From: RZYX01 sp036654375
Lineage (GTDB): Bacteria > Bacillota > Clostridia > Oscillospirales > Acutalibacteraceae
Direction of reading: 5' to 3'
DNA length: 64,000 bases
Assembly (NCBI GenBank): GCA_036654375.1
Contig: JAVVSD010000008.1
Coordinates: 17,557-81,556, forward strand
Positions 9,050-17,158 of the stretch are shown here, in pieces. Within the stretch, counting starts at the first letter, position 1; the number at the start of each line of letters is the position of its first letter. The position numbers and the translations under genes are program-made. The notes below the pieces were generated by a model. The model saw nothing but the letters and a program-made list of their open reading frames with translations, did no database searches and was not told the DNA's origin.

Positions 9050-10552
9050 TCAGCGTTTAAATACTTTATTTATCTTCTTAAAATATTCACGGTCAATACT
9101 GTCAAGCTCATCTTGGGTGCATCGGAAAAGCCAGTTTCCAGACTTAGTACCGGGTTTGTTCAGCCTTGCATCTGTGTTCATCGCACACATATCCTGAATA
9201 GTAAGGACTGTCAAAAATGAGTTTGACCTCCAAAGAGCTTCAATTGCACTTTTACAATAAAGCAGATTGTTGACTGTATCATCTGTGCTGCTTTGTCTGA
9301 AGCCACAGTAATCAAGAGCAAATTGTTTCTTTTCCGGAGGAAGATTGTTAATAAATCCAACAAATGTATCGCTGTCATGCGTACCAATATAGGAAACAGT
9401 ATTAAAACTATAATTATGCGGAAGATGAGGGCTATCTTTTATATCTTCAAGTCCAAATTGCATAACTCGCATACCAGGAATTTCAGCGCTTTTCAAAAGT
9501 TCTCTTACATCTTCACCAACATATCCAAGATCCTCAGCGATAAGGTTAATGCCAGGCAAAGTGTTGTCAAGAATGCTAAAAAACTTTTGACCAGGTCCAT
9601 CAAGCCATTTGCCGTTTTTTGCTGTTTCGGAGTCTGGGTCCACGGCCCAATATGAGGAAAAGGCTCTAAAATGGTCAATACGGGTTATGTCAAATCTTTG
9701 GCTGAGAAATTTAAACCTTGATATCCACCATGAATATCCATCGTCCTCCATGGCTTTCCAGTTATATAATGGGTTGCCCCACAGCTGTCCGTCATCCGAA
9801 AAATAGTCTGGTGGAACACCGGCAAAACCATTTGGCTTGAGTGTTTCCTCATCAATTTGGAAATTATATGTGTTGCTCCAAACATCAGCGCTGTCCAAAG
9901 CAAGATAAAAAGGCATATCAGCAATTAGCTTTATTCCTTTGAAATTCGCATAGTTTTTAACAATAGACCATTGAAGATAAAAAATGTATTGGATGAATTT
10001 ATAAAAGTTAATAGATGGAATAAATTTGAAGTACTGCCGTTTACAAAACTCATAATCATCGTATCCAAAGTCCCACTCCCACCATGGAGTCCCGCCTTGG
10101 TTGACCTTTATTGCACAAAATAGTGCGTAGGACTCGACCCATGTGTTCTGAGTTGCAAAATTATCAATACTCGAGCGCATCTGCTGGTCTATTCTGGAAT
10201 ATGCAATACGCAGCAGAGCCAGCCTTTTTTCCGCTGCGAAGGTGTAATTTGCCTTGCGTTCATCGGAATGACAAAGACAGTTGTCTACTTCATCCTGTGA
10301 CACAAGACCCATGGATTTTAAGGAACGCGGGTCAATATAAAGGAGGCTGCCAGCAAAAGCACTTGAGCTTTTGTATGGAGAGTTTGCTTCATCGATAGGT
10401 CCAATAGGCAAAACCTGCCAATATTTGAATCCCATATCAGAAATCATATCTATAAAATCTAAGGCTTCTTTCCCAAAAACTCCAACGCCAAAAGGACCTG
10501 GCAAAGATGAAATATTAAAAAGAACTCCAGAAGATCTTAAAGCATTTAACAT
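9050..10552 (-). CDS. malQ: 4-alpha-glucanotransferase (amylomaltase), GH77
   Basis: Transfers alpha-1,4-glucan segments between malto-oligosaccharides in the cytoplasm, part of maltodextrin or glycogen metabolism. GH77 hallmarks are clear: SSLPGPFGVG near the N-terminus, YWQVLPIGPIDEANSPY, the nucleophile region FDITRIDHFRAF, the acid/base region LIAEDLGYVGEDV, and YIGTHDSDTFVGF. The frame extends upstream to 10672, but that part reads as noise; ATG 10552 with AGAAGGA ten bases upstream gives 500 residues, the usual family length, and starts with MLNALRSSGVLF. It stands alone, with no phosphorylase or transporter nearby. Confidence 0.93.
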   Translation of the reverse strand: MLNALRSSGVLFNISSLPGPFGVGVFGKEALDFIDMISDMGFKYWQVLPIGPIDEANSPYKSSSAFAGSLLYIDPRSLKSMGLVSQDEVDNCLCHSDERKANYTFAAEKRLALLRIAYSRIDQQMRSSIDNFATQNTWVESYALFCAIKVNQGGTPWWEWDFGYDDYEFCKRQYFKFIPSINFYKFIQYIFYLQWSIVKNYANFKGIKLIADMPFYLALDSADVWSNTYNFQIDEETLKPNGFAGVPPDYFSDDGQLWGNPLYNWKAMEDDGYSWWISRFKFLSQRFDITRIDHFRAFSSYWAVDPDSETAKNGKWLDGPGQKFFSILDNTLPGINLIAEDLGYVGEDVRELLKSAEIPGMRVMQFGLEDIKDSPHLPHNYSFNTVSYIGTHDSDTFVGFINNLPPEKKQFALDYCGFRQSSTDDTVNNLLYCKSAIEALWRSNSFLTVLTIQDMCAMNTDARLNKPGTKSGNWLFRCTQDELDSIDREYFKKINKVFKR

Positions 10553-11120
10553 TTGTTTCAGTTCCTTCTCTGTAATATTTTTTAAGATTAATTTGTCGAA
10601 ATTAATACTTTCTGTTATAATATTATCACATATATGATGTAAAATCAATGTGATACTATAAAAAATAGACAAAAGTTTTGCGTAATAATGGAATATTTCT
10701 TTGAAAATATGTTAAAATATTACTAAAGACAATATCTTGTTAATAATTTGTTCAAAAATAAATTGATATTTTGATTAAATATATATATAAATCACATATA
10801 GTAAGATTTGGTCTTTGATTTTTAGACAAAGTCTGAGTTGAAAAAACAAAAAGTGCCGATAAAGTCTTATATCACAGCATTTATGGTGATATAGTAACGC
10901 GGTAGAGTGTAAATATAATAAAATAAAATTTGCATAAAACAATGGTTTAAGCTAATTAAAAATATGTAAATAATTTACTAAAGAGTTAAAATATTGATAT
11001 GTGTTAATAAAATGTTAATAAATAATTCATTATTTATTAACACAAACAACCGTTATTGTGCTATTATATAGTTGTAATTTGAATAAAGAATTTACAATAA
11101 TAAACGGAGGTGAAGGTAAC
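10553..11120. other. AT-rich gene-free gap
   Basis: 568 bases without a supportable ORF longer than about 60 codons. The only structures seen are a small hairpin ATATCAC (10869-10875)/GTGATAT (10886-10892), and a possible TTAACA (11037-11042)/TATTAT (11062-11067) promoter with a long 19-base spacer before the 43-residue ORF. No riboswitch signature was recognised. Confidence 0.5.
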
Positions 11121-11252
11121 ATGCTTACAATGTTCCTTACAGGTATTGCTGATCTTAATATGTCTTATGATGTAGTAAGAAAACTCGCATTTCATTTCGG
11201 ATTCAATTCAAAAACTTTGGGAGAAATTCTCAAGAGCCTTTTACCATTCTAA
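11121..11252 (+). CDS. Small ORF, 43-residue peptide
   Basis: A 43-residue ORF (MLTMFLTGIADLNMSYDVVR at the N-terminus, ending EILKSLLPF) behind a strong ribosome binding site: GGAGGTGA at 11107-11114, six bases before the ATG. The peptide is amphipathic, not a classical signal sequence, and has no cysteines. A clean intrinsic terminator begins 22 bases after the stop, so it looks like a self-contained small transcript. The function is not recognised. The frame is open upstream to 11058, but that extension lacks a ribosome binding site. Confidence 0.6.
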   Translation: MLTMFLTGIADLNMSYDVVRKLAFHFGFNSKTLGEILKSLLPF

Positions 11253-11273
11253 TAGCAAAAACCGATTAGAATT

Positions 11274-11304
11274 AAAACAGAGTGTTTAATCACTCTGTTT
11301 TTTT
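11274..11304 (+). terminator. Intrinsic terminator after the 43-residue ORF
   Basis: AAAACAGAGTG (11274-11284)/CACTCTGTTTT (11291-11301), 11 bp, TTTAAT loop, followed by a run of T. Confidence 0.9.
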
Positions 11305-11427
11305 GTTTTACAGTATAAATTAACAGAAAATTAAGAATATTTATATTGGAAAAAACTTGTAATAGATAGATAAAAATGATACCATAATAGACAATGTAGA
11401 AGGTTTAAAAAACGGAGGTTATACATA

Positions 11428-12342
11428 GTGAAAAAACAAACAATATTAGCATTATTTCTTGTCTTAATTTTAGTGTTTGCAGCCTGCTCAAATAATAACG
11501 ATTCCCCAACTATTGATGATGATGGAAAAGTTAAAACCAGCAGCACAAAGAAATCAGATAAAGATGATAAAAAAGATCAAGCTGTAGATAAAAAGGAAAA
11601 TACAGATAAGACCACAAAAAAAGGCAAGCCTGAAAAAACACAGGCATCAATTGGAACAACATCTGTTGCAAAAGACGGAAGCGTTAAAATCAGTTGGGAA
11701 GCTGTTCCTGGTGCAACAGGCTATGATATTTTCAGAGCAACAACGCAAAATGGTGATTATTCAAAAGTTGGTACATCCAAAACAACAAGCTTTACAGATG
11801 AAGGTGCAAAGGCGGGCAAAGCATATTTTTATAAGATAATTGCCATCACACCAGCCACGCAAGCCCCAGCAAAGCCATTGCCACCAAACAAGACTACACC
11901 AAAAGGCCCGACATTTGTTGGAAGTAGCCTTGTTTTCACAGAAGAAAACAATGAAAAAACAACTTTGTCAAGTTATAAAAATGACTATTATGTAGCAAAA
12001 ATAATATCAGAATATACAAATGCAGGAATGAAAGTTCCGGACGGAATATTTGTGCATGTAACTCTTGAAGGCAACCCTTACGAGTATGTTTTCCAGTTTG
12101 GAACAACAACTTTGTGGAATGACACAACTCTTATGCAGGTTCAGATATTTAAAGATAAGGACAGCTATTTCAGTTTCTTTACACAGGATAGTGGCACACC
12201 AGAATACCTTGCAGCCAAAAAGGAATCAGAGAAAGCTTGGAACAAGAGCAATAAAATTTCATATGCCGACCAGAAAAATCTCTTGATGAAAAAAGCACAA
12301 AATCCTAACTTTAAAACTCTTCACGACCAATCTTTCAGATAA
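11428..12342 (+). CDS. Lipoprotein with a fibronectin type III-like domain
   Basis: Begins at GTG with GGAGGT at 11414-11419. A short basic N-terminus and hydrophobic stretch end in the lipobox VFAAC (Cys about residue 20), so the protein is predicted to be lipid-anchored on the outer face of the membrane. A Lys/Asp/Thr-rich linker (about 28-75) is followed by an FnIII-like module (VKISWEAVPGATGYDIFRATTQNGDYSKVG ... AYFYKIIAITP, about 85-145), a proline-rich hinge, and a 140-residue C-terminal domain I do not recognise. A second lipoprotein gene follows 37 bases later, so the two are probably co-expressed. Confidence 0.85.
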   Translation: MKKQTILALFLVLILVFAACSNNNDSPTIDDDGKVKTSSTKKSDKDDKKDQAVDKKENTDKTTKKGKPEKTQASIGTTSVAKDGSVKISWEAVPGATGYDIFRATTQNGDYSKVGTSKTTSFTDEGAKAGKAYFYKIIAITPATQAPAKPLPPNKTTPKGPTFVGSSLVFTEENNEKTTLSSYKNDYYVAKIISEYTNAGMKVPDGIFVHVTLEGNPYEYVFQFGTTTLWNDTTLMQVQIFKDKDSYFSFFTQDSGTPEYLAAKKESEKAWNKSNKISYADQKNLLMKKAQNPNFKTLHDQSFR

Positions 12343-12379
12343 GCACAAGCACAACGCTTAATAAAACGGAGGAAGTACA

Positions 12380-13177
12380 ATGAATAAAAAAATCATAGTT
12401 GCTCTTGTTGCAATAGTTTTGCTTTTCTCTGCGTGCAATAAGGATAAAGACAAGGGTGATGAATCCATAAAAACCTTTGACCCGACGGCACAGCTTGCAC
12501 AGGGCAACATGAATGATGGTTCTGACACATGGTGGAAGCAGTACACAACAAAAGAAGGGCAAAAGCCCGCAACTGCACAAAATTCTGCCTCAAACCAGCC
12601 GGCAAAGGGAACAACATCAAAGGGGCAGTCATCAAATCAAGCTAAACCTGGGCAGCAGAACACAACTGAACCAAGACCAAACAACAACACACCTGCCCCC
12701 GCGTATAATCGCGTTGATCAGTACACAATGACATACACAAATGGGAGCAACAGTGAAACAAAGCTTACAAGGAACCCAAATGATAAGTTTATCAAAAAAA
12801 CTATTGAATTGCTTTCTTCAGATTTTAGCGAAAGCGCAAGTGCGGCACAAATGATGTGTAGTACAGACTCCTCGCAAAGCGGTGCAATAATTTATGTGTT
12901 CACAAGTTCAAGCTCAAAGAGTGCGTCAACCGCTCAGTATGTCCTTTGCCTGAATGATGACCTTTCGGCAAGCCCGTTTATTAAGTCAAATGCAAATAAA
13001 AACTTTAATTTCTTCCCGTATGCAGATGGTGGAAATGCCAACTACACAAGTTACAGAGAAGCATTTAAAACAGTGATGGACTCAGATACTGCTCACCCAA
13101 ATCTATTTGGAACTCTTAAAGAACAGTTTTCTTCACCATTTAATACGCAAAATGTAAAAACATTCTTGTCATGGTGA
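12380..13177 (+). CDS. Hypothetical lipoprotein (265 aa)
   Basis: A signal peptide with lipobox LFSAC (Cys about residue 19) is followed by a low-complexity Gln/Asn/Pro/Ser/Thr linker (about 55-120) and a compact C-terminal domain of about 140 residues (MTYTNGSNSETKLTRNPNDK at its start, QMMCSTDSSQSGAIIYVF within). CGGAGG (12367-12372) precedes ATG 12380. The layout (lipobox, disordered spacer, C-terminal domain) parallels the upstream lipoprotein, but sequence similarity is not obvious. No function is recognised. Confidence 0.8.
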   Translation: MNKKIIVALVAIVLLFSACNKDKDKGDESIKTFDPTAQLAQGNMNDGSDTWWKQYTTKEGQKPATAQNSASNQPAKGTTSKGQSSNQAKPGQQNTTEPRPNNNTPAPAYNRVDQYTMTYTNGSNSETKLTRNPNDKFIKKTIELLSSDFSESASAAQMMCSTDSSQSGAIIYVFTSSSSKSASTAQYVLCLNDDLSASPFIKSNANKNFNFFPYADGGNANYTSYREAFKTVMDSDTAHPNLFGTLKEQFSSPFNTQNVKTFLSW

Positions 13178-13248
13178 GTAAAATATAGTAAAATGAAACT
13201 ATATGATTAGCGTTGTATTAATGAGTCAACTTAGGAGGTTCAATTTTA

Positions 13249-14742
13249 ATGGGAGAAAACAAAATTCTTAAAATAGGAATTCTTGCTGCGGCAACTGCGG
13301 CAACTGCGGCAGGCTCGATTATGTTTGCTGACAAGAACCTTAAAAATCTCGTAAAGGGGATGGCTAATTCAGAGCCAACCAAAATTCGCAAGCCAGTTGC
13401 AGATGATGAAATTTTAAAATCTGTAACAGAATCTGTAGTTAGAGAGCCTGCGTCAGAAACAGTGGATATTTTACCGCAAATTGACCTTAATGATGTTGCG
13501 GCAGTAATAGACAGTGTGGCAATTGAACAGGTAATCCCAGAAGTTAAACCGCTTGTACAAGAAACAGCGGCGTGTGAAAACAATATTGTTGTTGAACCTC
13601 TTCCTATATTAAATCAGGAGATTGAAATGCAGGAACAAGCAATTGTAGCACAACCAGAGGTTGAACTGCCACAAGCAATAATATCTGAAGTGCCTCAAAA
13701 TGCTACAGATGATGAGTATGATGATATCATGCCAAGCCTTCCATATATAGCGGGCAAGCTTGAAACACTTTATGATGAGAATAAAATTACACAGCCTGAC
13801 CATTCGTCGTCTAATGCAGCGGAGATAGCTGGTATTCCGCAGCCTAAATTAATTTTTAAAGAGAGGGATATACCTGTTGAAATAAACAACGACACTGCTG
13901 TAAGCGAAGCTGTTGCAGAGCCGGAAGTGATTGAACAGGTAACGGTTCAAGAAGTGGTTAAGGAAAGCTCAAAAAATCCTTTCCTCTCTGTTGATATTGA
14001 AGCCCCAGAGCCTATTGCAGAGCCAGAGGTTGTCCCAGAAGTTGTCCCAGAAGTTATCCCAGAAGTTATCCCAGAAGTTGAGGCTCAAGTGTCAGGACAA
14101 GCACAGCAGTCAAGCACAAACCCTTTCTTTAGCTTAACATTTGAAGAGCCAGAGGTAATACTACCTCCACAGGACCAAATTTCAGTTTCCAACCCAACAA
14201 CAGATATTCCAGTAGTTGCGTATGTTGCTGAGGAAAATGAAGTGAAAGTAGAAGAACAACCATCACCAATTGTTGTGAGTGGTCCATATTTAGATGAGCA
14301 GATACAGCTTCCAGAAGAACCATCAATAGAAGAAGTGGAAGATTCTATTGAGTTGCCTGTAGCAGAGGAGATAGCAAAGCCACAACTCGAGTTTGGTGAA
14401 CCAATACTTTCTAATCCTGTTGAAGTTGGAAATACAGTGGTTATTGGAAACAGCATAGTATCAGATGATCCAAACAACAAAGCTATTGGTCTTGTCGCAC
14501 TCAGCTTCCCAGGAATATTCAGAGATAGACTTGTTTCAATAATTGCGCAGGATGAATCAGGAATTGTTTTTGAGTTTTCAAACAACAGAACAAGAAGTGA
14601 AAATACACTTCTTAATGTATACTCAATAACAGCCGAAGGCGAAGTATTTCTTCCTCGTGAAGAAGAAAGAACAGCAGCTCTTGAATTTGGAAAAGCATTT
14701 ATAACGGATATGCCAGAGCTTGGAGATTTCTTGATGAACTAA
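13249..14742 (+). CDS. Membrane-anchored acidic protein with VxPE repeats
   Basis: A 497-residue protein with an N-terminal hydrophobic Ala/Thr-rich segment (about residues 8-25, signal anchor), then about 375 residues of acidic, proline/valine/glutamate-rich sequence of low complexity including four VVPE/VIPE repeats, and a conserved-looking C-terminal domain of about 85 residues (GLVALSFPGIFRDRLVSIIAQDESGIVFEFS). AGGAGGTT at 13231-13238 precedes the ATG. Such architecture suggests an extended, disordered spacer holding a small folded domain away from a membrane; whether inside or outside the cell is unclear. No function is recognised. Confidence 0.7.
   Translation: MGENKILKIGILAAATAATAAGSIMFADKNLKNLVKGMANSEPTKIRKPVADDEILKSVTESVVREPASETVDILPQIDLNDVAAVIDSVAIEQVIPEVKPLVQETAACENNIVVEPLPILNQEIEMQEQAIVAQPEVELPQAIISEVPQNATDDEYDDIMPSLPYIAGKLETLYDENKITQPDHSSSNAAEIAGIPQPKLIFKERDIPVEINNDTAVSEAVAEPEVIEQVTVQEVVKESSKNPFLSVDIEAPEPIAEPEVVPEVVPEVIPEVIPEVEAQVSGQAQQSSTNPFFSLTFEEPEVILPPQDQISVSNPTTDIPVVAYVAEENEVKVEEQPSPIVVSGPYLDEQIQLPEEPSIEEVEDSIELPVAEEIAKPQLEFGEPILSNPVEVGNTVVIGNSIVSDDPNNKAIGLVALSFPGIFRDRLVSIIAQDESGIVFEFSNNRTRSENTLLNVYSITAEGEVFLPREEERTAALEFGKAFITDMPELGDFLMN
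14029..14076 (+). repeat. Four tandem 12-bp coding repeats
   Basis: GTTGTCCCAGAA twice, then GTTATCCCAGAA twice, in frame and encoding VVPE VVPE VIPE VIPE. The two unit types differ at one base, so the array probably grew by duplication within the acidic linker. Confidence 0.9.
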
Positions 14743-14762
14743 AATTAAAACAAATAAATTAT

Positions 14763-14791
14763 AAAGCCCTCGCTGTTGTAGCGAGGGCTTT
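14763..14791. terminator. Bidirectional terminator between converging genes
   Basis: Perfect 12-bp stem AAAGCCCTCGCT (14763-14774)/AGCGAGGGCTTT (14780-14791), GTTGT loop. It lies between the VxPE protein gene (+) and the GGDEF gene (-); the T-tracts are short on both strands. Confidence 0.8.
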
Positions 14792-14815
14792 GAATTGTGC
14801 TGTATAAGATTAGTT

Positions 14816-15955
14816 TTATCCGAACACTGCATAACAAACAGGTGGAGTTGCGCCGTTTCTCCAAGCGATTCTGTTGCGTCCCTGCTCCTTGGCAATATAA
14901 AGATTGTTGTCTGCTTTTTCAATCATAGCTTCGACAGAAATTGAAGGCTCAAACCCACAGATTCCACCGCTAACGGTTACGCGCTCTTTAAGGTCGTCGC
15001 AAAGTGAAATTTCCTCAAGCTTTGATTTAATTTGGTCTGCACGCCTGTAGGTAGACAATTCGTCGCTGGTAGGAAGCACAACAATAAACTCCTCGCCACC
15101 GTATCTGGCAATAATATCTATGCTTCTCATGTTTGCTTTAAGCACATCGACAAATGATTTTAAAACAACATCGCCAACAACATGGCCATAGGTATCGTTA
15201 ACTCTTTTAAAATGGTCAAGATCGAACATAATTATAGAAAAAGTGATAAGATCTCCGTCGTTAACTCTTTCAATACAATGATCAAGATAAGACATAAGAT
15301 ATCTTCGGTTAAACGCTCCAGTGAGTGCGTCGCGAGTGGTCATATCTTCAAGTTTTTCAACAAGTTGATCTGCTTTTGTGCGTTCATTCTCGTAGCCACT
15401 GGTTATAAGTCTGAGTACAGTGCCAAGAGCAAGCCCAGTCAAAACACTTCCAAGTGCAACAGAAGCAAATTTGTCATTTCCTATACTATAAAAATATGAA
15501 ACAACTTCGGGCTTGGTATAGGAAATAGCAAATGTTGTAAGATAAACGATAGTTTCAATAGGCAATACAATCAGAAGTGCTTTTTTCCTTAGGTTTAGAA
15601 TTGTAAAAACAATTCCGAGAATAAAGTACATTGCAACAGCACTGTGAATTCCACCACTTGTCAGATAGATAAGCGGAAAGAAAACTACATTAAGTCCAAT
15701 ACAAAAGGCTATGATAGGGACTCTTTTAGCCTTTTCTGTCTTCGCATTATCTGATATGAGATTAGTAATAATAATAAAAATGCAAGCAAATATATATAAC
15801 AATTTGGCGGCATATGTAGAATTATGCCGTGATAAATAAATAAAATTAGCGATAAAAACGATACAGCAACAAAGCGATGACAAGTGAAAAAACCTTAATT
15901 CAAAAGGAGCATCTGAACCATATCGTTGCTTATACCTGTCAATTATTTGTTTCAC
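14816..15955 (-). CDS. Membrane GGDEF diguanylate cyclase
   Basis: Predicted c-di-GMP synthase of 379 residues: about six membrane helices (residues 25-190) and a C-terminal GGDEF domain (about 205-365) with an intact GGEEF active site (ARYGGEEF) and an RSID I-site five residues upstream. The start is GTG with GGGGTG eight bases before it. It is similar in length and layout to the protein encoded just upstream (27 bases between them), including a shared helix motif (PLIYLTSGGIHS versus PLMYLTGGGIDC), so the pair looks like a tandem duplication that has diverged. It probably shares a transcript with that gene and perhaps with secA. Confidence 0.9.
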   Translation of the reverse strand: MKQIIDRYKQRYGSDAPFELRFFHLSSLCCCIVFIANFIYLSRHNSTYAAKLLYIFACIFIIITNLISDNAKTEKAKRVPIIAFCIGLNVVFFPLIYLTSGGIHSAVAMYFILGIVFTILNLRKKALLIVLPIETIVYLTTFAISYTKPEVVSYFYSIGNDKFASVALGSVLTGLALGTVLRLITSGYENERTKADQLVEKLEDMTTRDALTGAFNRRYLMSYLDHCIERVNDGDLITFSIIMFDLDHFKRVNDTYGHVVGDVVLKSFVDVLKANMRSIDIIARYGGEEFIVVLPTSDELSTYRRADQIKSKLEEISLCDDLKERVTVSGGICGFEPSISVEAMIEKADNNLYIAKEQGRNRIAWRNGATPPVCYAVFG

Positions 15956-15982
15956 CCGTGATACACCCCACTTTTGAAATCT

Positions 15983-17125
15983 TTAGTCATAGCAAACCTT
16001 GTTGCGTCCAGCTTCTTTTGCTTTATAAAGGAACTTATCTGCTTCATCAATGAATTTGACATTTGTCATTCCCTTTTTATATGTAGCAACACCAATGCTG
16101 ACTGTAACATCTTCCAAAACATCTTTGCTAAGGGAAGCCTCCTCAACCGCTGCTCTTATTTCCTCAGCTCGTTTAATGGCAATTTCATTGTCAACTCCAG
16201 GGTAAATCATCAAGAATTCTTCACCGCCATAGCGTGACACAATGTCGTCATTTCTGCACTTCGTTTTGAGAATCAAAGAGAGATTAATAAGCACTTCGTC
16301 ACCAACAAGGTGGCCATAGTTATCGTTAAGGCGTTTAAACTTATCAATATCAAGCATGATAATGGAAAGTGGAGTATTAAGTTCCCACGATTTGCTCATT
16401 TCATTTTGAAGGAATTCAAACATAAATCTTCTATTATATGTTGTTGTTAAAGGGTCTTTAACAGACATATCCCTAAGATCTCGGGTAAGCTTGCTAACAG
16501 CAATTTTTTCATTGTTAAACTGCCTAAAAATACCTCGGGCAATAAAGGCAACAGAAATAGCAGCCATAACTGCATTTGAACTTATTGCCATAAAAACTGA
16601 CTGCTCATTAGGCAACTCAATAACAAAGTTAGGGTAGTAATAAGAAAAAGTAATCACCAAAAGATACCATACAGAGTCAATCACAGCAAGGATAATTCCA
16701 AGCCGCCCTTTGATTAGAAACATTGTAAGAGCAATGCCCATCACAAAATAGCTTGGAATGCCACAATCAATTCCACCTCCAGTAAGATACATAAGAGGTA
16801 ATATTATAAAATCTAAGAAAACAAGGCTGGCAACCATTATCTGGGTGTGATATGTTTTTGAATAGTTTGCGAAAAAAAACATGGCAGGCATAAAAATAGC
16901 AAAGGTACCTGCAATAGAAATTGCATATACGGATGAGCCGAGCATTAAACAAGCCCCAACTCCCATCAGCTCTGCAAAAAAACCCAAACAGAATACAATG
17001 TTAAAGAAACGAACCTGTATAGGCAAATCGTCCCCATAATACTTGCTAATCAAATTTCGGAATTGTTCTTTAGGATTTTTTTCAACAGTTGATTTGATTT
17101 CGGCTACTTTCTGTATCTTTTCCAA
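15983..17125 (-). CDS. Membrane GGDEF diguanylate cyclase, paralogue of its neighbour
   Basis: A 380-residue protein with a 40-residue cytoplasmic N-terminus, about six membrane helices and a GGDEF domain with GGEEF (SRYGGEEFLM) and an RNDD I-site, so it is predicted to be active and feedback-inhibited. The start is a TTG (17123-17125); AGAGG eight bases upstream supports it, and no better start lies nearby. It begins 33 bases after the secA stop on the same strand, which suggests read-through from secA. Distinct membrane domains in the two paralogues could mean different input signals. Confidence 0.9.
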   Translation of the reverse strand: MEKIQKVAEIKSTVEKNPKEQFRNLISKYYGDDLPIQVRFFNIVFCLGFFAELMGVGACLMLGSSVYAISIAGTFAIFMPAMFFFANYSKTYHTQIMVASLVFLDFIILPLMYLTGGGIDCGIPSYFVMGIALTMFLIKGRLGIILAVIDSVWYLLVITFSYYYPNFVIELPNEQSVFMAISSNAVMAAISVAFIARGIFRQFNNEKIAVSKLTRDLRDMSVKDPLTTTYNRRFMFEFLQNEMSKSWELNTPLSIIMLDIDKFKRLNDNYGHLVGDEVLINLSLILKTKCRNDDIVSRYGGEEFLMIYPGVDNEIAIKRAEEIRAAVEEASLSKDVLEDVTVSIGVATYKKGMTNVKFIDEADKFLYKAKEAGRNKVCYD

Positions 17126-17158
17126 AAATATCGCCTCTTTTGATAAGCATATAATTTA

